Shown here: one piece after another, positions 1 to 7,415 of the stretch
Layout: each line of letters starts with the position of its first letter
Numbering within the stretch: the first letter of the stretch is position 1
DNA from: JABDGM01 sp046349975
Lineage (GTDB): Bacteria > Planctomycetota > Planctomycetia > Pirellulales > Lacipirellulaceae
DNA: 64,000 nucleotides
Assembly (NCBI GenBank): GCA_046349975.1
Contig: JAXMBH010000014.1
Location: forward strand, 1 to 64,000
Direction of reading: 5' to 3'
Program-made: the position numbers and the translations under genes
The notes under the pieces: generated by a model
Seen by the model: only the letters and a program-made list of their open reading frames with translations
What the model was told of the DNA's origin: nothing
Databases searched by the model: none

Positions 1-1199
1 CTGGTTTTCAAGGTGTTTTTTGCATCGTCGGTTTCGCGGGTTTCGGTAGTGTTACCTGAAGTGTTACCGGCCGCCTCCCAGACAGCATCGGCCACCGCTT
101 CGGCATTCTGGCCGACGTAGAATCGCATCGTCGTGCTAATGTCCTCGTGCCGCATTAGCTCTTTCAGGACCACGATGGATTTCACCTTCATGGCCCACCG
201 GAACCCGAACGCCCGGCGAAGATCGTGGGCACTGGCAAACTTCCGCACCGGCTTGCCGGCTTTAATCCGTTCATCGACCACGACGCCGGCGGATGCGCCG
301 ATATCCGACACCATTGGTCCCACAACCCACCGCGTGGTCACCAGCGGCTTGCCGTCGATCGCGAGTAGCTTGAACACCCGCCCGCGCCGCTCGCGTTCTG
401 GGACCGCCTGGAGCATTGCGGCGAAGTCTGGAGTCATCGGCAGCAGTCGGTCCTGATTGCCCTTCTCAGCAGCCGCTGCGATTCGGAACATGGGTCGTCG
501 GCCGCTCAGGTCGACCACGATCGAGTCCGGCGCATCGTCCCAACGTAATGCCAGCGACTCGCTCAACCGCAACCCGCTGGCCCACAGCCCGCGAAGGTAG
601 AACCGCCACGACTCAGCGGCTGCGTTCTCGACCACCTTCGGTATGGCCTCAATCATCCGGTCGAATTCCTCTGCCGTGATGGCCCGCCCGCGCATCGCCT
701 TTGCGCCCTTCACGCGCGGCGGCATCGTGAACATCGGCACGTTCGGCAGCAACCCTTGTCGGTTCGCCCAGCGAGTCACGACGCGGAGGGCGCGGAGGTG
801 CCTGGCAATTGTGGCATCGCGAAGGCCTTCCGTCCGCAGTTTCGCCACAAAGTCGGTAATCGTGGCCGTCGTCACTTTCGCAAGCCTATCGGGATTGCAG
901 ACACGTTCGAACACGTTGAACGTCGCTTCGTACGTCGTGGCCGTTCCGATCGCCAACCCAGGCAGGACGGTTTCGACGTAACGATGGCGGAACGCTTCCC
1001 ACGTGATTTTCGACGGCCGTTGATATTGCCCATCGCGCAGTTGGGCTTGCCACTTGCCGGCCTCACGTTCGGCCGCTCGCATAACTCGCGTGCCTGATGA
1101 CTTGGCCACGTGCTTGCCGGTCAACGAATCCTTGTATCTCAGCATCAGGTTCCGGCCGGAGCCATAGTCGACCACGTGGACCGTGATTTCTTCGCTCAT
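1..1199 (-). CDS. Tyrosine-family site-specific integrase (3' end beyond left edge)
   Basis: The frame is open from an ATG at 1199 down to base 1, so only the extreme C-terminus can be missing. After an N-terminal SAM-like/core-binding part, the catalytic domain shows the arginine box GLRLSESLAL, the box HDLRRAFGFRW and the terminal MRHEDISTTMRFYVG segment, where the tyrosine of RFY is the nucleophile. All catalytic landmarks are therefore present and the enzyme looks functional. A GAGG Shine-Dalgarno sits 7 bases before the ATG. A minus-strand terminator hairpin lies just upstream, so the integrase is probably transcribed apart from the operon before it. It points outwards at the element end, as expected of integrases next to their attachment site. 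It would insert and excise the element that ends at the tRNA-Leu fragment near 11952. Confidence 0.93.
   Translation of the reverse strand, partial: MSEEITVHVVDYGSGRNLMLRYKDSLTGKHVAKSSGTRVMRAAEREAGKWQAQLRDGQYQRPSKITWEAFRHRYVETVLPGLAIGTATTYEATFNVFERVCNPDRLAKVTTATITDFVAKLRTEGLRDATIARHLRALRVVTRWANRQGLLPNVPMFTMPPRVKGAKAMRGRAITAEEFDRMIEAIPKVVENAAAESWRFYLRGLWASGLRLSESLALRWDDAPDSIVVDLSGRRPMFRIAAAAEKGNQDRLLPMTPDFAAMLQAVPERERRGRVFKLLAIDGKPLVTTRWVVGPMVSDIGASAGVVVDERIKAGKPVRKFASAHDLRRAFGFRWAMKVKSIVVLKELMRHEDISTTMRFYVGQNAEAVADAVWEAAGNTSGNTTETRETDDAKNTLKT
48..70. repeat. Putative arm-type integrase site, left copy
   Basis: Two GTGTTACC units in tandem, lying inside the last codons seen of the integrase gene. 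A near-identical 23-bp segment (21 of 23 matching) lies at 11785-11807 near the other end of the element, in the same orientation. Paired short repeats just inside both ends are what arm-type binding sites of tyrosine integrases look like; that role is inferred. Confidence 0.4.
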
Positions 1200-1215
1200 G
1201 TTGTTGCCTCGATAT

Positions 1216-1245
1216 GAAAATGCCCGGCGCCACGAGCGCGCCGGG
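1216..1245 (-). terminator. Intrinsic terminator upstream of the integrase
   Basis: On the minus strand an 8-bp GC stem (CCCGGCGC with GCGCCGGG, arms 1238-1245 and 1223-1230) is followed by a short T run (1216-1220). It lies between the stop of the 128-residue gene at 1261 and the integrase start, so it would end the long upstream operon before the integrase. Confidence 0.55.
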
Positions 1246-1260
1246 GCGGGTGGGTTACTT

Positions 1261-1647
1261 TCAACTTGCGATGGACCGCCGCTTGTTTCCGCGGGTCTTA
1301 CCGACGCGATATTTACGGCGCTCGCGCGCCGGCATCTCACGAACCTTTTTTAGTTCGTGGGGTGTTAGCTCCCATCTGAAGTCATCCGCCGGCCAGCCGC
1401 CCCACAGCGCGTCGGCAGCTTCCGACAGCTTGGCGAATAGCTCGGGGCTAGCCTCTTCCATCCGAGCCAACAAACTCTGCTCGGCGTAGTTAAGCCGGCG
1501 GACGTTTCGCACGTCGTCGCGTTCCATCGGCTGCGCGTCGTCGGCCGATTCGAAATCGGCTCCTGGCCTCTGGCGAAGCGCCTCGACCCGCGCCGCGATT
1601 TCCGGTGAAAGTTCCAGGCCATTCCCTTCAAGCGTTGCTGTTCTCAT
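1261..1647 (-). CDS. Uncharacterised element protein, 128 aa
   Basis: I do not recognise a family. The ATG at 1647 is chosen because an AAAGGGA Shine-Dalgarno lies about 11 bases upstream; the frame stays open further upstream but without another ribosome site. The protein is charged and largely helical by eye, with an acidic middle and a very basic C-terminal tail rich in Arg and Lys, compatible with a nucleic-acid-binding or structural role. It is the last gene of the leftward operon and is separated from the integrase by a terminator hairpin. A long inverted repeat lies upstream at 1734-1848. Confidence 0.6.
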   Translation of the reverse strand: MRTATLEGNGLELSPEIAARVEALRQRPGADFESADDAQPMERDDVRNVRRLNYAEQSLLARMEEASPELFAKLSEAADALWGGWPADDFRWELTPHELKKVREMPARERRKYRVGKTRGNKRRSIAS

Positions 1648-1733
1648 AACAGCCAATCCCTTTCCGCGCTCGCCGGTAAAGGTGCGGCCGCCACGGGCAC
1701 GGCCGCTGACAATCCGGTGAGCGCATACAAAAA

Positions 1734-1848
1734 GCCAGTAGGCCCGACAACTCGGTTGGAAAGGCGCACGAGACGCCCGCGCGTACATTGCTCCCCGCCG
1801 TCGCGGATCAGCGCTTTTGCACGCACCCAAGCTGTCGGGCCTACTGGC
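1734..1848. repeat. Perfect 16-bp inverted repeat with 83-base spacer
   Basis: GCCAGTAGGCCCGACA at 1734-1749 is the exact reverse complement of 1833-1848. No convincing gene occupies 1648-2190. This may fold as a long-stem RNA in the leader of the 1261-1647 gene, or be a DNA site of the element. Together with a 9-bp hairpin at 1907-1929 and a terminator at 2110-2139 it makes this stretch unusually structured. Confidence 0.6.
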
Positions 1849-1906
1849 CCTGATGACACTTAACACCAGATTGTCCTCATGCGGCTTTCCACGGCCGGTC
1901 AGTCCT

Positions 1907-1929
1907 CAACTGCGATTAGTTCGCAGTTG
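1907..1929. repeat. 9-bp perfect hairpin
   Basis: CAACTGCGA (1907-1915) pairs with TCGCAGTTG (1921-1929) around a 5-base loop. There is no T run after it, so it is not a terminator. It could be an operator half-site pair or part of a non-coding RNA in the gene-free stretch 1648-2190. Confidence 0.4.
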
Positions 1930-2109
1930 GTTCCGACGCGGATAATATGCGCCAATCGATCGAAGGTTGCAATATCGCTAGCGGACGTCATCGGCCGACT
2001 CTTGTTTTCCCGGTGTTTTGCTGGCACGTGCTAACCGTTTGCACCTCAACGCGCCGAATCGTTCGTTCGTCGACCCCACACTGATCAGCGATTTGCTGTG
2101 AACTTCTAA

Positions 2110-2139
2110 GGGATGGGGCAGAATGCCCCATCCCTTTTT
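2110..2139 (+). terminator. Strong rho-independent terminator on the plus strand
   Basis: GGGATGGGGC (2110-2119), a 5-base loop, GCCCCATCCC (2125-2134), then five T. This reads as a terminator for rightward transcription, against the direction of every gene around it. The 19-bp segment at 2043-2061 recurs at 2191-2209 with one mismatch, bracketing the hairpin. Confidence 0.65.
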
Positions 2140-2193
2140 CGTTTGGTACTTGTCCACCGCGAGATTGCTTCTCTGCCAAATACCGTTGCCACC

Positions 2194-2382
2194 TCAACGC
2201 GCCCAATCGGCGGGTTGTTTCTCCAGTTCAACCCGCGCCGGCTGCGCCCATGCCGCCCGTCGTGCTGTCTCCGCCGCTGACCAGCTGGCGCGAATTTTGG
2301 CACACTCGCGTACGATCTCGACCGCGTTCGGCAGGTAGGACGGCTCGTGTCCGTTGGGCGTGGGTTGTTCGCTGTCAGTCAT
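2194..2382 (-). CDS. Small element protein, 62 aa
   Basis: No family recognised. The start at 2382 overlaps the stop of the preceding gene by ATGA, which supports this frame and suggests translational coupling. The protein is short and mostly helical, with several tryptophans and arginines in the second half (ASWSAAETARRAAWAQ). It closes a run of three tightly coupled small genes after the tape-measure gene, a position where tailed phages often carry tail-completion or minor tail proteins. Confidence 0.5.
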   Translation of the reverse strand: MTDSEQPTPNGHEPSYLPNAVEIVRECAKIRASWSAAETARRAAWAQPARVELEKQPADWAR

Positions 2383-2597
2383 CGGGCGCGTTGCTTCAAC
2401 ATTTCCAACAACTCGAGTTTTGACCGTCGCCGCCCAATCAGTTCGCCGCCGACACTCAACCACCACCACCCCGTGCCGCCTTGCGTCCAGGGGCTAGGCC
2501 GCTCGTCGATCGCCAGCACTTCCACCGCCGCGCTGCCGAACACCGGCACAGCTGCTGCTTGAATGGCTTGCTCGATGGGATCCTTGCGTTGGTTCAT
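2379..2597 (-). CDS. Small element protein, 72 aa
   Basis: Starts with MNQRKDPIEQAIQ and is coupled by ATGA overlaps to the gene before it (stop at 2594) and the gene after it (start at 2382). An amphipathic N-terminal helix is followed by a segment with a GTGWWWLSVGGELIGRR core that looks like beta-strands, then a charged helix. I recognise no known family. The tight coupling makes it very likely to be translated, and its place downstream of the gp10-like gene suggests a tail- or assembly-related role. Confidence 0.55.
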   Translation of the reverse strand: MNQRKDPIEQAIQAAAVPVFGSAAVEVLAIDERPSPWTQGGTGWWWLSVGGELIGRRRSKLELLEMLKQRAR

Positions 2598-3190
2598 TTG
2601 AGCGGCACGCTTTCAATCAGTTCGCGGAACTTCCGCTCGGCAACCGGCAACGTCGGCGCGGCGAACGGGTGCGGCTTGTACTCGGTTTGGATGGTCTGCC
2701 CGTCAATCCACTTCTGTAGCTCGCTGCCGCCTTGCTCCAAGAGTTCCGGCACGCTGGCCGCCCCAGTCATCGCCGGTTGCTTCGAGAACGCCATGGGGCC
2801 GATGACAACGCTCTGCGTGGATTCATCGACGCCAAAAAACATGAACTTGCGGAGTAGGTCGGTCGGCCCACGTCGCGGCGGCTGGCCGGCCCGTTCCTCT
2901 CGCTGCCGTGCGAACCACGCTTTGAGCGCCTTCGCGGCGAGTTTCTTGCGCACCGCGTGGCCGGTCTTAGCGTCCCTCACCAAGCCACGACCGCCGGCGG
3001 GAATGATGCAATCGACGCCATCGACGTTGATGGTCATGGCTTTCCTGCCGCTCTTGGCCGGCCGAATCTGCCGCTGCATCGCGACACGGCCATACGCGCC
3101 CGTTTGGGTGAGAACCTTCAGCCGCTTCCGGTCGATCGCGGCCATGATGCCTTTCCGATCGATGAACATCTTGTAATTGACGTGGATCAT
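2594..3190 (-). CDS. Tail-completion / neck-like protein (gp10-type)
   Basis: A 198-residue protein opening with FIDRKGIMAAIDRKRLKVL and TGAYGRVAMQRQI, followed by a basic stretch, a RRGPTDLLRKFMFF segment, SVVIGP, VPELLEQGG, and a C-terminal HPFAAPTLPVAERKFRELI. This order (helix, basic linker, VVIGP, LLE-GG, HPF-x-PT-helix) is what I associate with the HK97 gp10 / phage virion-morphogenesis group, which caps or completes tails, and with versions common in planctomycete prophages. It follows the tape-measure gene by about 30 bases and is coupled by ATGA to the next gene. The assignment rests on motif memory, not a search. Confidence 0.6.
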   Translation of the reverse strand: MIHVNYKMFIDRKGIMAAIDRKRLKVLTQTGAYGRVAMQRQIRPAKSGRKAMTINVDGVDCIIPAGGRGLVRDAKTGHAVRKKLAAKALKAWFARQREERAGQPPRRGPTDLLRKFMFFGVDESTQSVVIGPMAFSKQPAMTGAASVPELLEQGGSELQKWIDGQTIQTEYKPHPFAAPTLPVAERKFRELIESVPLK

Positions 3191-3222
3191 ACCTGGATAC
3201 TCCGTCTCACTTTCTCGCCGCG

Positions 3223-4815
3223 CTACACGACGGGTAACCGTCCGCCGCGGCGGCGCGTGTTCCGCTCGATGCGTCGCTGTAGTTCGGTTTGCTCGCGCTG
3301 GTAATCGGTCGCGAAACCGATGGATTGTTTGGCCAGCCGAGTATCCAAAAACGCTTCGGGCCGGCGAGCCATTTCCTCGACCGCGTTCACTGGGTGGTTG
3401 CCAGTGAAAAACGTGTCATGCAGGTCGGCGAGTTTGTCGGCGACGAACGGCGCCAGCCCGGCGAGCGGATTCAGTTCGGCGAACTTTTTGCCCACGGCCT
3501 CGCCGATCCACTTCGCGGCGGCAATCGCATCCTGCTGCTGCCCGGCTTCAGCGAATCCCATCGGGTCATCCGCCGGCGTCGGCTTCGTAGCGGTGATGCC
3601 CCAGGGATTCCCGTACGTCGCACGGTTAGCAGCAATGCGGTTCCGCAATTCTTCGCGCCGCGCTTCGGCTGCCTGCGCCACTTCGTCAACCGGCGTCGTT
3701 ACGGCCAATTCTTTCAGCTTGTCGACCGCATCCGGCACCATGCCGGTGAGTTTGCCGAGTTTGGTCATGATCTTATCGAGCCAGCCGGCCCACGCGGCCA
3801 GAGCGAGTGCGATAGCCCCCAGAACCGTGAGCAACGCAACGAGTGGGTGCGCGGTCAGTAGCAGAATGGCCACCTGCAAGGCCCGCACAGCGATGGTGAC
3901 AGCCGCGATGACCTTAGAAATTCCCAGCAGTGCAATTGATGCGGCCAAAACCTTCGCCGTGGTCGTGGCCAGGGAAACAACCAATTCGGAGTTTTTGGAA
4001 ATCCACTCCGCCGCGACCGCTACAATGCCGCGCAGCTGTTCCAGCCACTTCGTGGCCGTCGGCAGTAGGATCGTGCCGATTTCCACCGCCACGTCGGTCA
4101 GCCGGGCCTTGAGCGCCTTCAGCTGGTTGGCAAATGAGCCGGCCGTTTTCACCGCATCGCCCACGGCACCCTGCGCGGTCATCGATTGCATGATGATGTT
4201 AAGCCGCGCCACTGCCTTTTCTTGTTCACTTACCTCCGGCCACGTTTTTGTGATGCCTTCGCGCAACAGTTCCTGCTGCAACGCCGCCTGTTTGATATTC
4301 ACGCCAAATTGATCCAAAACTTCGGACGATCCCGATAGTGCGCTAATGAATCGGCTGGCGGCTTCCTCGTCGCTCAAGTTGTGGAAGCTGGCGAAATCGA
4401 GCGTGAGCGATTCCATTTGTTCGGACATATTCCGCGCCTGATCGGCCCCGAAACCCAAGCCGACGAAGAACGACTGGTACGCGGACATGGAATCGCGAAT
4501 CTGCGTTTTTGACCGGCCCACGGTGGTTGCCAGCCGCGACGCGAACGCCTCGGCAGCACTGGCCTGACCGCCAAATACAGCATTGAATTTGTTCACGCTT
4601 TCGCTGGCATCACTGGCGAATTTAATAGCCGTGCCGAATGCGGCCCCGAGTGAGCCGGCGACGCTCAGGCCGATGGTGCCGATCTTGGAGAGCGCGCTGC
4701 CGAAATTCTTGAGCTTGCTTTCCAGGCGGGCCAGCTGCTTTTCGACTGCGCCATCCAGAAACGAGAGTTTGATAACGGCCGCGCCGGCGTTAAGTGCTCG
4801 ACTTGAAATCCCCAT
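3223..4815 (-). CDS. Phage tail tape-measure protein
   Basis: At 530 residues this is a short tape-measure protein. The N-terminal 60 residues include LARLESKLKNFGSALSKIG followed by a Gly/Ala-rich SVAGSLGAAFGTA, the usual start of TP901-type tape measures. Residues 70-250 carry the conserved core (VNKFNAVFGGQ, SAYQSFFVGLGFG, SLTLDFASFHNLSDEEA, LDQFGVNIKQAALQQELL). Residues about 275-350 are a long hydrophobic stretch, as in the part that meets the host membrane. The C-terminus is charged and helical. If tail length follows the usual rough proportion, it would specify a short flexible tail. It sits between a 79-residue gene and the gp10-like gene. It is the clearest phage structural gene in the element. 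Confidence 0.88.
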   Translation of the reverse strand: MGISSRALNAGAAVIKLSFLDGAVEKQLARLESKLKNFGSALSKIGTIGLSVAGSLGAAFGTAIKFASDASESVNKFNAVFGGQASAAEAFASRLATTVGRSKTQIRDSMSAYQSFFVGLGFGADQARNMSEQMESLTLDFASFHNLSDEEAASRFISALSGSSEVLDQFGVNIKQAALQQELLREGITKTWPEVSEQEKAVARLNIIMQSMTAQGAVGDAVKTAGSFANQLKALKARLTDVAVEIGTILLPTATKWLEQLRGIVAVAAEWISKNSELVVSLATTTAKVLAASIALLGISKVIAAVTIAVRALQVAILLLTAHPLVALLTVLGAIALALAAWAGWLDKIMTKLGKLTGMVPDAVDKLKELAVTTPVDEVAQAAEARREELRNRIAANRATYGNPWGITATKPTPADDPMGFAEAGQQQDAIAAAKWIGEAVGKKFAELNPLAGLAPFVADKLADLHDTFFTGNHPVNAVEEMARRPEAFLDTRLAKQSIGFATDYQREQTELQRRIERNTRRRGGRLPVV

Positions 4816-4823
4816 GTTTCACC

Positions 4824-5063
4824 TCACTGGTAATTGGCCGCTACGTCCCCGGCGGTGGCCACTTCCAAACTGGCCAGAATTTGATTGCACGCCGCTTCCG
4901 CTTCGCACTGGGTCTTTCGAGCCTCGCGCAAGTGCTGCTTGTCGCCGCCCGTCGCTGCAACGCCCAACTCCGTGGCCGCGACGAACACCTCCGCCGCCTT
5001 GATGCGCAGCCGGCAGGCCGTGCCCATTAGCTCGCGATACTTTTGCAGTTCGAAGTCATTCAT
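4824..5063 (-). CDS. Small protein before the tape measure, 79 aa
   Basis: Begins MNDFELQKYRELMGTACRLR; helical throughout, with repeated Ala/Glu/Gln content and three cysteines. It ends 8 bases before the tape-measure start, the place where siphophages put tail-assembly chaperones, but I see no slippery site joining it to an upstream frame. The Shine-Dalgarno is weak, and a start further upstream (up to 5138) is possible. Function unknown. Confidence 0.5.
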   Translation of the reverse strand: MNDFELQKYRELMGTACRLRIKAAEVFVAATELGVAATGGDKQHLREARKTQCEAEAACNQILASLEVATAGDVAANYQ

Positions 5064-5269
5064 TTGGTTTAAAAGCCACGGCCGCCGGCAAGGTAATGGG
5101 CCCAGCATGACGGCCATGGCCATCGCGGTCCCGCCCACAAGGCGGAACTACCCGTACGTTTCATTGGTTTCTCGGTTGAATAATCCGCCGCCGCGCGGGT
5201 TCGGAGGGCCCGCGGGGCGGCGGCGGTCGGCGAGCGCTCGCACGGTGAACTAGCGCCGCCGGGAATTAG

Positions 5270-5863
5270 CTAGGATTCGATCAGTTTGCGGCGGAACTCT
5301 TCGGCGGATTCGGTTGCAATACCCCTGCGGCCTTGGCGTTCGAGGCTGTCGAGGAATCGCAGCCGCTTAAGGTTTTCGGATCCCGCCATGTTCAGCAGAA
5401 TGCCTTCGACCTCCTGAATCGTCGGTTCGCCCGCCATTGCGAACGCGATACGGTCGCAGTCCATGATGGCGAGACGTTCATCGGCGGCCTTGATGCCATC
5501 GGCCAGTTGCCGGTCGAGCTCGTGAATTCGGTCGCGGGTTTCTAGGTATTCTCCCAACAGCGCCGCCGGCGCTTCGCCGCCCTTCAGGATTTCGGGAATT
5601 GCCGCGTTCTCGATTTCCTTCAGCCGTGCGCGGAGTGGCGCCGTGTCGGCCGCGTGCTGATCGGCAAGCTGCATCTTTTCACGATTCATCGCCTCGATAC
5701 GCTCAACCTGCGCGGCCCGCAGCGATTCGTGGAAGTAGCCACCCGCCCGCTGCCGCTTGAGCCGTTGCCGCGCGGCGTTGTCGCCCGTCTTCCGCGGCGG
5801 CCAGCCTTGTTCCTTCTCGATTTTCTTTTGCCGTTCTTCGGCGGCGCGTTTAATTGTTGCCAT
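5270..5863 (-). CDS. Coiled-coil element protein, 197 aa
   Basis: Rich in Glu, Lys, Arg and Ala with long heptad-like stretches (residues about 1-20, 45-100 and 105-135), so probably an elongated coiled coil. I recognise no family. The start ATG at 5863 overlaps the end of the HExxH gene by 14 bases. About 200 bases of GC-rich sequence separate it from the next gene at 5063. Coiled-coil proteins in this genomic position are often scaffolding or assembly factors, but nothing specific shows that here. Confidence 0.6.
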   Translation of the reverse strand: MATIKRAAEERQKKIEKEQGWPPRKTGDNAARQRLKRQRAGGYFHESLRAAQVERIEAMNREKMQLADQHAADTAPLRARLKEIENAAIPEILKGGEAPAALLGEYLETRDRIHELDRQLADGIKAADERLAIMDCDRIAFAMAGEPTIQEVEGILLNMAGSENLKRLRFLDSLERQGRRGIATESAEEFRRKLIES

Positions 5864-6530
5864 CGTTTACCTTTCGTCGATTCCACGCCTCGCAGTCCGC
5901 TTCGAAGACTGCGATAAACTCCGGCGGCGCGGGGATGTTTTCAATTTCGGCGAATGAACACCCGGCCAGCCGCGCTGGTTCGCCGCCCAACGCTCGCCGA
6001 TACTTCCACAGCCCGCTGAGGCCGTACTGAGCGCCAGCCACGCCGACGGCCGGCAACGAGACTTCTACGCCCTTTGCCGCTGCCCGAGCGATTAAATGCA
6101 ATGTGCGGCGAATGAAATCGGCCCCGTGGCCTAACCATGGCGCCGGCTGCAATAGCGGGTCGGGGTTCGTGCCGGACCATACGAGCAACGCGAGTGCCTG
6201 CAGCGCGCGGTCGGCTTCGGTCGGCTCGATATCGGCCCAACGCCACGCGGGTGTTTGGTGAGCGAGTTCGTGGATTCCGAGCCCGTAGAGCTCTTCCCGA
6301 TCCTCCGGTACGTCGATGAACACGATCGCACCGGGATAGTAGCCTGGCCAGCGGCCGCGGCTGCGAAGATGTTCCCGCAGCCCCAGGTGACGACCTGAAA
6401 TCGCGTAGGCTCGCGTGTCGCGCGGCATGAGCCATTCCGCCGGCTGCGCCATGACGACCACGCCCGCCGCTTCCGGCGCTATCTGCGGGACAAACTGCGC
6501 GAATTCGGCAATGCGGGCGTTAGCGTCCAC
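5850..6530 (-). CDS. SprT-like zinc metallopeptidase-fold protein
   Basis: 226 residues from a GTG start at 6530, chosen because an AAGGGGG Shine-Dalgarno lies 6 bases before it; it overlaps the previous gene by 11 bases. Residues 85-91 read GIHELAH, an HExxH zinc motif, and residues 133-139 read LGHGADF, matching the HGxxF that supplies the third ligand in SprT-type zincins. The predicted sites are therefore His87, Glu88, His91 and His135. No signal peptide, so it would act in the cytoplasm. In phages such proteins could process structural proteins or act on DNA-protein complexes; which applies here is not visible from sequence. Confidence 0.6.
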   Translation of the reverse strand: MDANARIAEFAQFVPQIAPEAAGVVVMAQPAEWLMPRDTRAYAISGRHLGLREHLRSRGRWPGYYPGAIVFIDVPEDREELYGLGIHELAHQTPAWRWADIEPTEADRALQALALLVWSGTNPDPLLQPAPWLGHGADFIRRTLHLIARAAAKGVEVSLPAVGVAGAQYGLSGLWKYRRALGGEPARLAGCSFAEIENIPAPPEFIAVFEADCEAWNRRKVNDGNN

Positions 6531-7170
6531 GCCGGCCCCCTTGCGCTTCGGCTTGCAATTCCTCAATCGCTTCCTTAACCCGCCGCGATACGAACGCAAA
6601 GTCGTACTGGTCAAGGTGTGGCTTGCCGCAGAAGCTATGCACGGCCGGGATGTACGCGGCGTCCAGGAACTTTTCGAGCGGCATACCGAAGCGTTCCTCC
6701 AGCCACAAAAAATGTGGCCGCATATCTTCGATGGTGACCAATTCCGCCGGCCCGTCGCCATTGGTGAGCGATTCGAGCTCGCCGGCTGCAAACGGATTTG
6801 CGCTCAGCGATGCCGTAACGGTCTGCAGCAGTTCGGCCGCTTCGACGTCATCGGGATCGCTGTCGTCGGATGGTGCGGATTGCCGGCTGCCGTACATCTT
6901 CGGTGTCGGCCAGCCATTGCGAACGGCAGCGCTCGTGTGCCGCAGCTGGTCGAGTAGCATCGCTTCGTGCTGCTCATTGAGTTCGGCCTGCTGGTCGAGT
7001 ACCGCGTCCATCAGCGCGGCGCTGGCCTCGCTCTCATCGTAGAGCGAAAGGCTAACGTTGAACGGATCATATTTGAGCGCGTGAACCTTCGCGGCCTCAA
7101 GCGCCGAATCCACGTCGATGTAGGAATCGAATTTCGACCTCAGCCACTGAAGTGTTTGTACGTTGTTCAT
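6520..7170 (-). CDS. Uncharacterised element protein, 216 aa
   Basis: Starts MNNVQTLQWLRSKF at 7170, overlapping the stop of the zinc-ribbon gene by ATGA. The first half is helical (DAVLDQQAELNEQHEAMLLDQL region), the middle an acidic Ser/Asp linker (SAPSDDSDPDDVEAAE), and the second half contains PHFLWLEERFGMPLEKFLDAAY and ends in a very basic GGRRGR. I recognise no family. It belongs to the continuous leftward operon and is coupled on both sides by overlaps. Confidence 0.6.
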   Translation of the reverse strand: MNNVQTLQWLRSKFDSYIDVDSALEAAKVHALKYDPFNVSLSLYDESEASAALMDAVLDQQAELNEQHEAMLLDQLRHTSAAVRNGWPTPKMYGSRQSAPSDDSDPDDVEAAELLQTVTASLSANPFAAGELESLTNGDGPAELVTIEDMRPHFLWLEERFGMPLEKFLDAAYIPAVHSFCGKPHLDQYDFAFVSRRVKEAIEELQAEAQGGRRGR

Positions 7171-7415
7171 GTTGTCATCGTATCGGTGTCGAATGGATTG
7201 ATGGGCGACAATCCCGAAACGGGAGGGCAAAGGCGAATGCGATATCGCAGCCCGCAGCCGCCGCTAACTTTTTTGTGCGCGCAGATTTGCAGCCGTTCGA
7301 TATCGCCGCTCTCTGTCGCGAGGGTGCGAACTTTGATCCAGTACCGAAATCCGCACCGCGGACAAGCCACGGCGGGAATTTCGACAACGGGAGTGTTCAA
7401 CCACGGCTCAGCCAT
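7167..7415 (-). CDS. Small zinc-ribbon protein, 82 aa
   Basis: The ATG at 7415 has a GAGG Shine-Dalgarno 6-8 bases upstream and overlaps the end of the previous gene by 8 bases. Two metal-binding knuckles are visible: CPRCGFRYW and, 20-odd residues later, CAHKKVSGGCG, a pattern like the short zinc-ribbon proteins of tailed phages (for instance Ogr/Delta types, though I cannot claim homology). It may regulate late genes or bind a nucleic acid or partner protein. The stop is coupled by ATGA to the next gene. Confidence 0.6.
   Translation of the reverse strand: MAEPWLNTPVVEIPAVACPRCGFRYWIKVRTLATESGDIERLQICAHKKVSGGCGLRYRIRLCPPVSGLSPINPFDTDTMTT

Noticed and set aside
1988..2206. Small helix-turn-helix gene on the minus strand
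   Set aside because: The segment SSQQIADQCGVDERTIRR looks like a helix-turn-helix, but the frame runs through the strong hairpin at 2110-2139 and overlaps the end of a better-supported gene. Left as undecided rather than called.
2043..2209. The 19-bp direct repeat as an attachment site
   Set aside because: It lies within the element, encloses only 130 bases with a terminator, and is not linked to a tRNA or an integrase.
4815..5863. Programmed frameshift joining tail-assembly chaperones before the tape measure
   Set aside because: The upstream frames are 200 bases apart and no slippery heptamer joins them.
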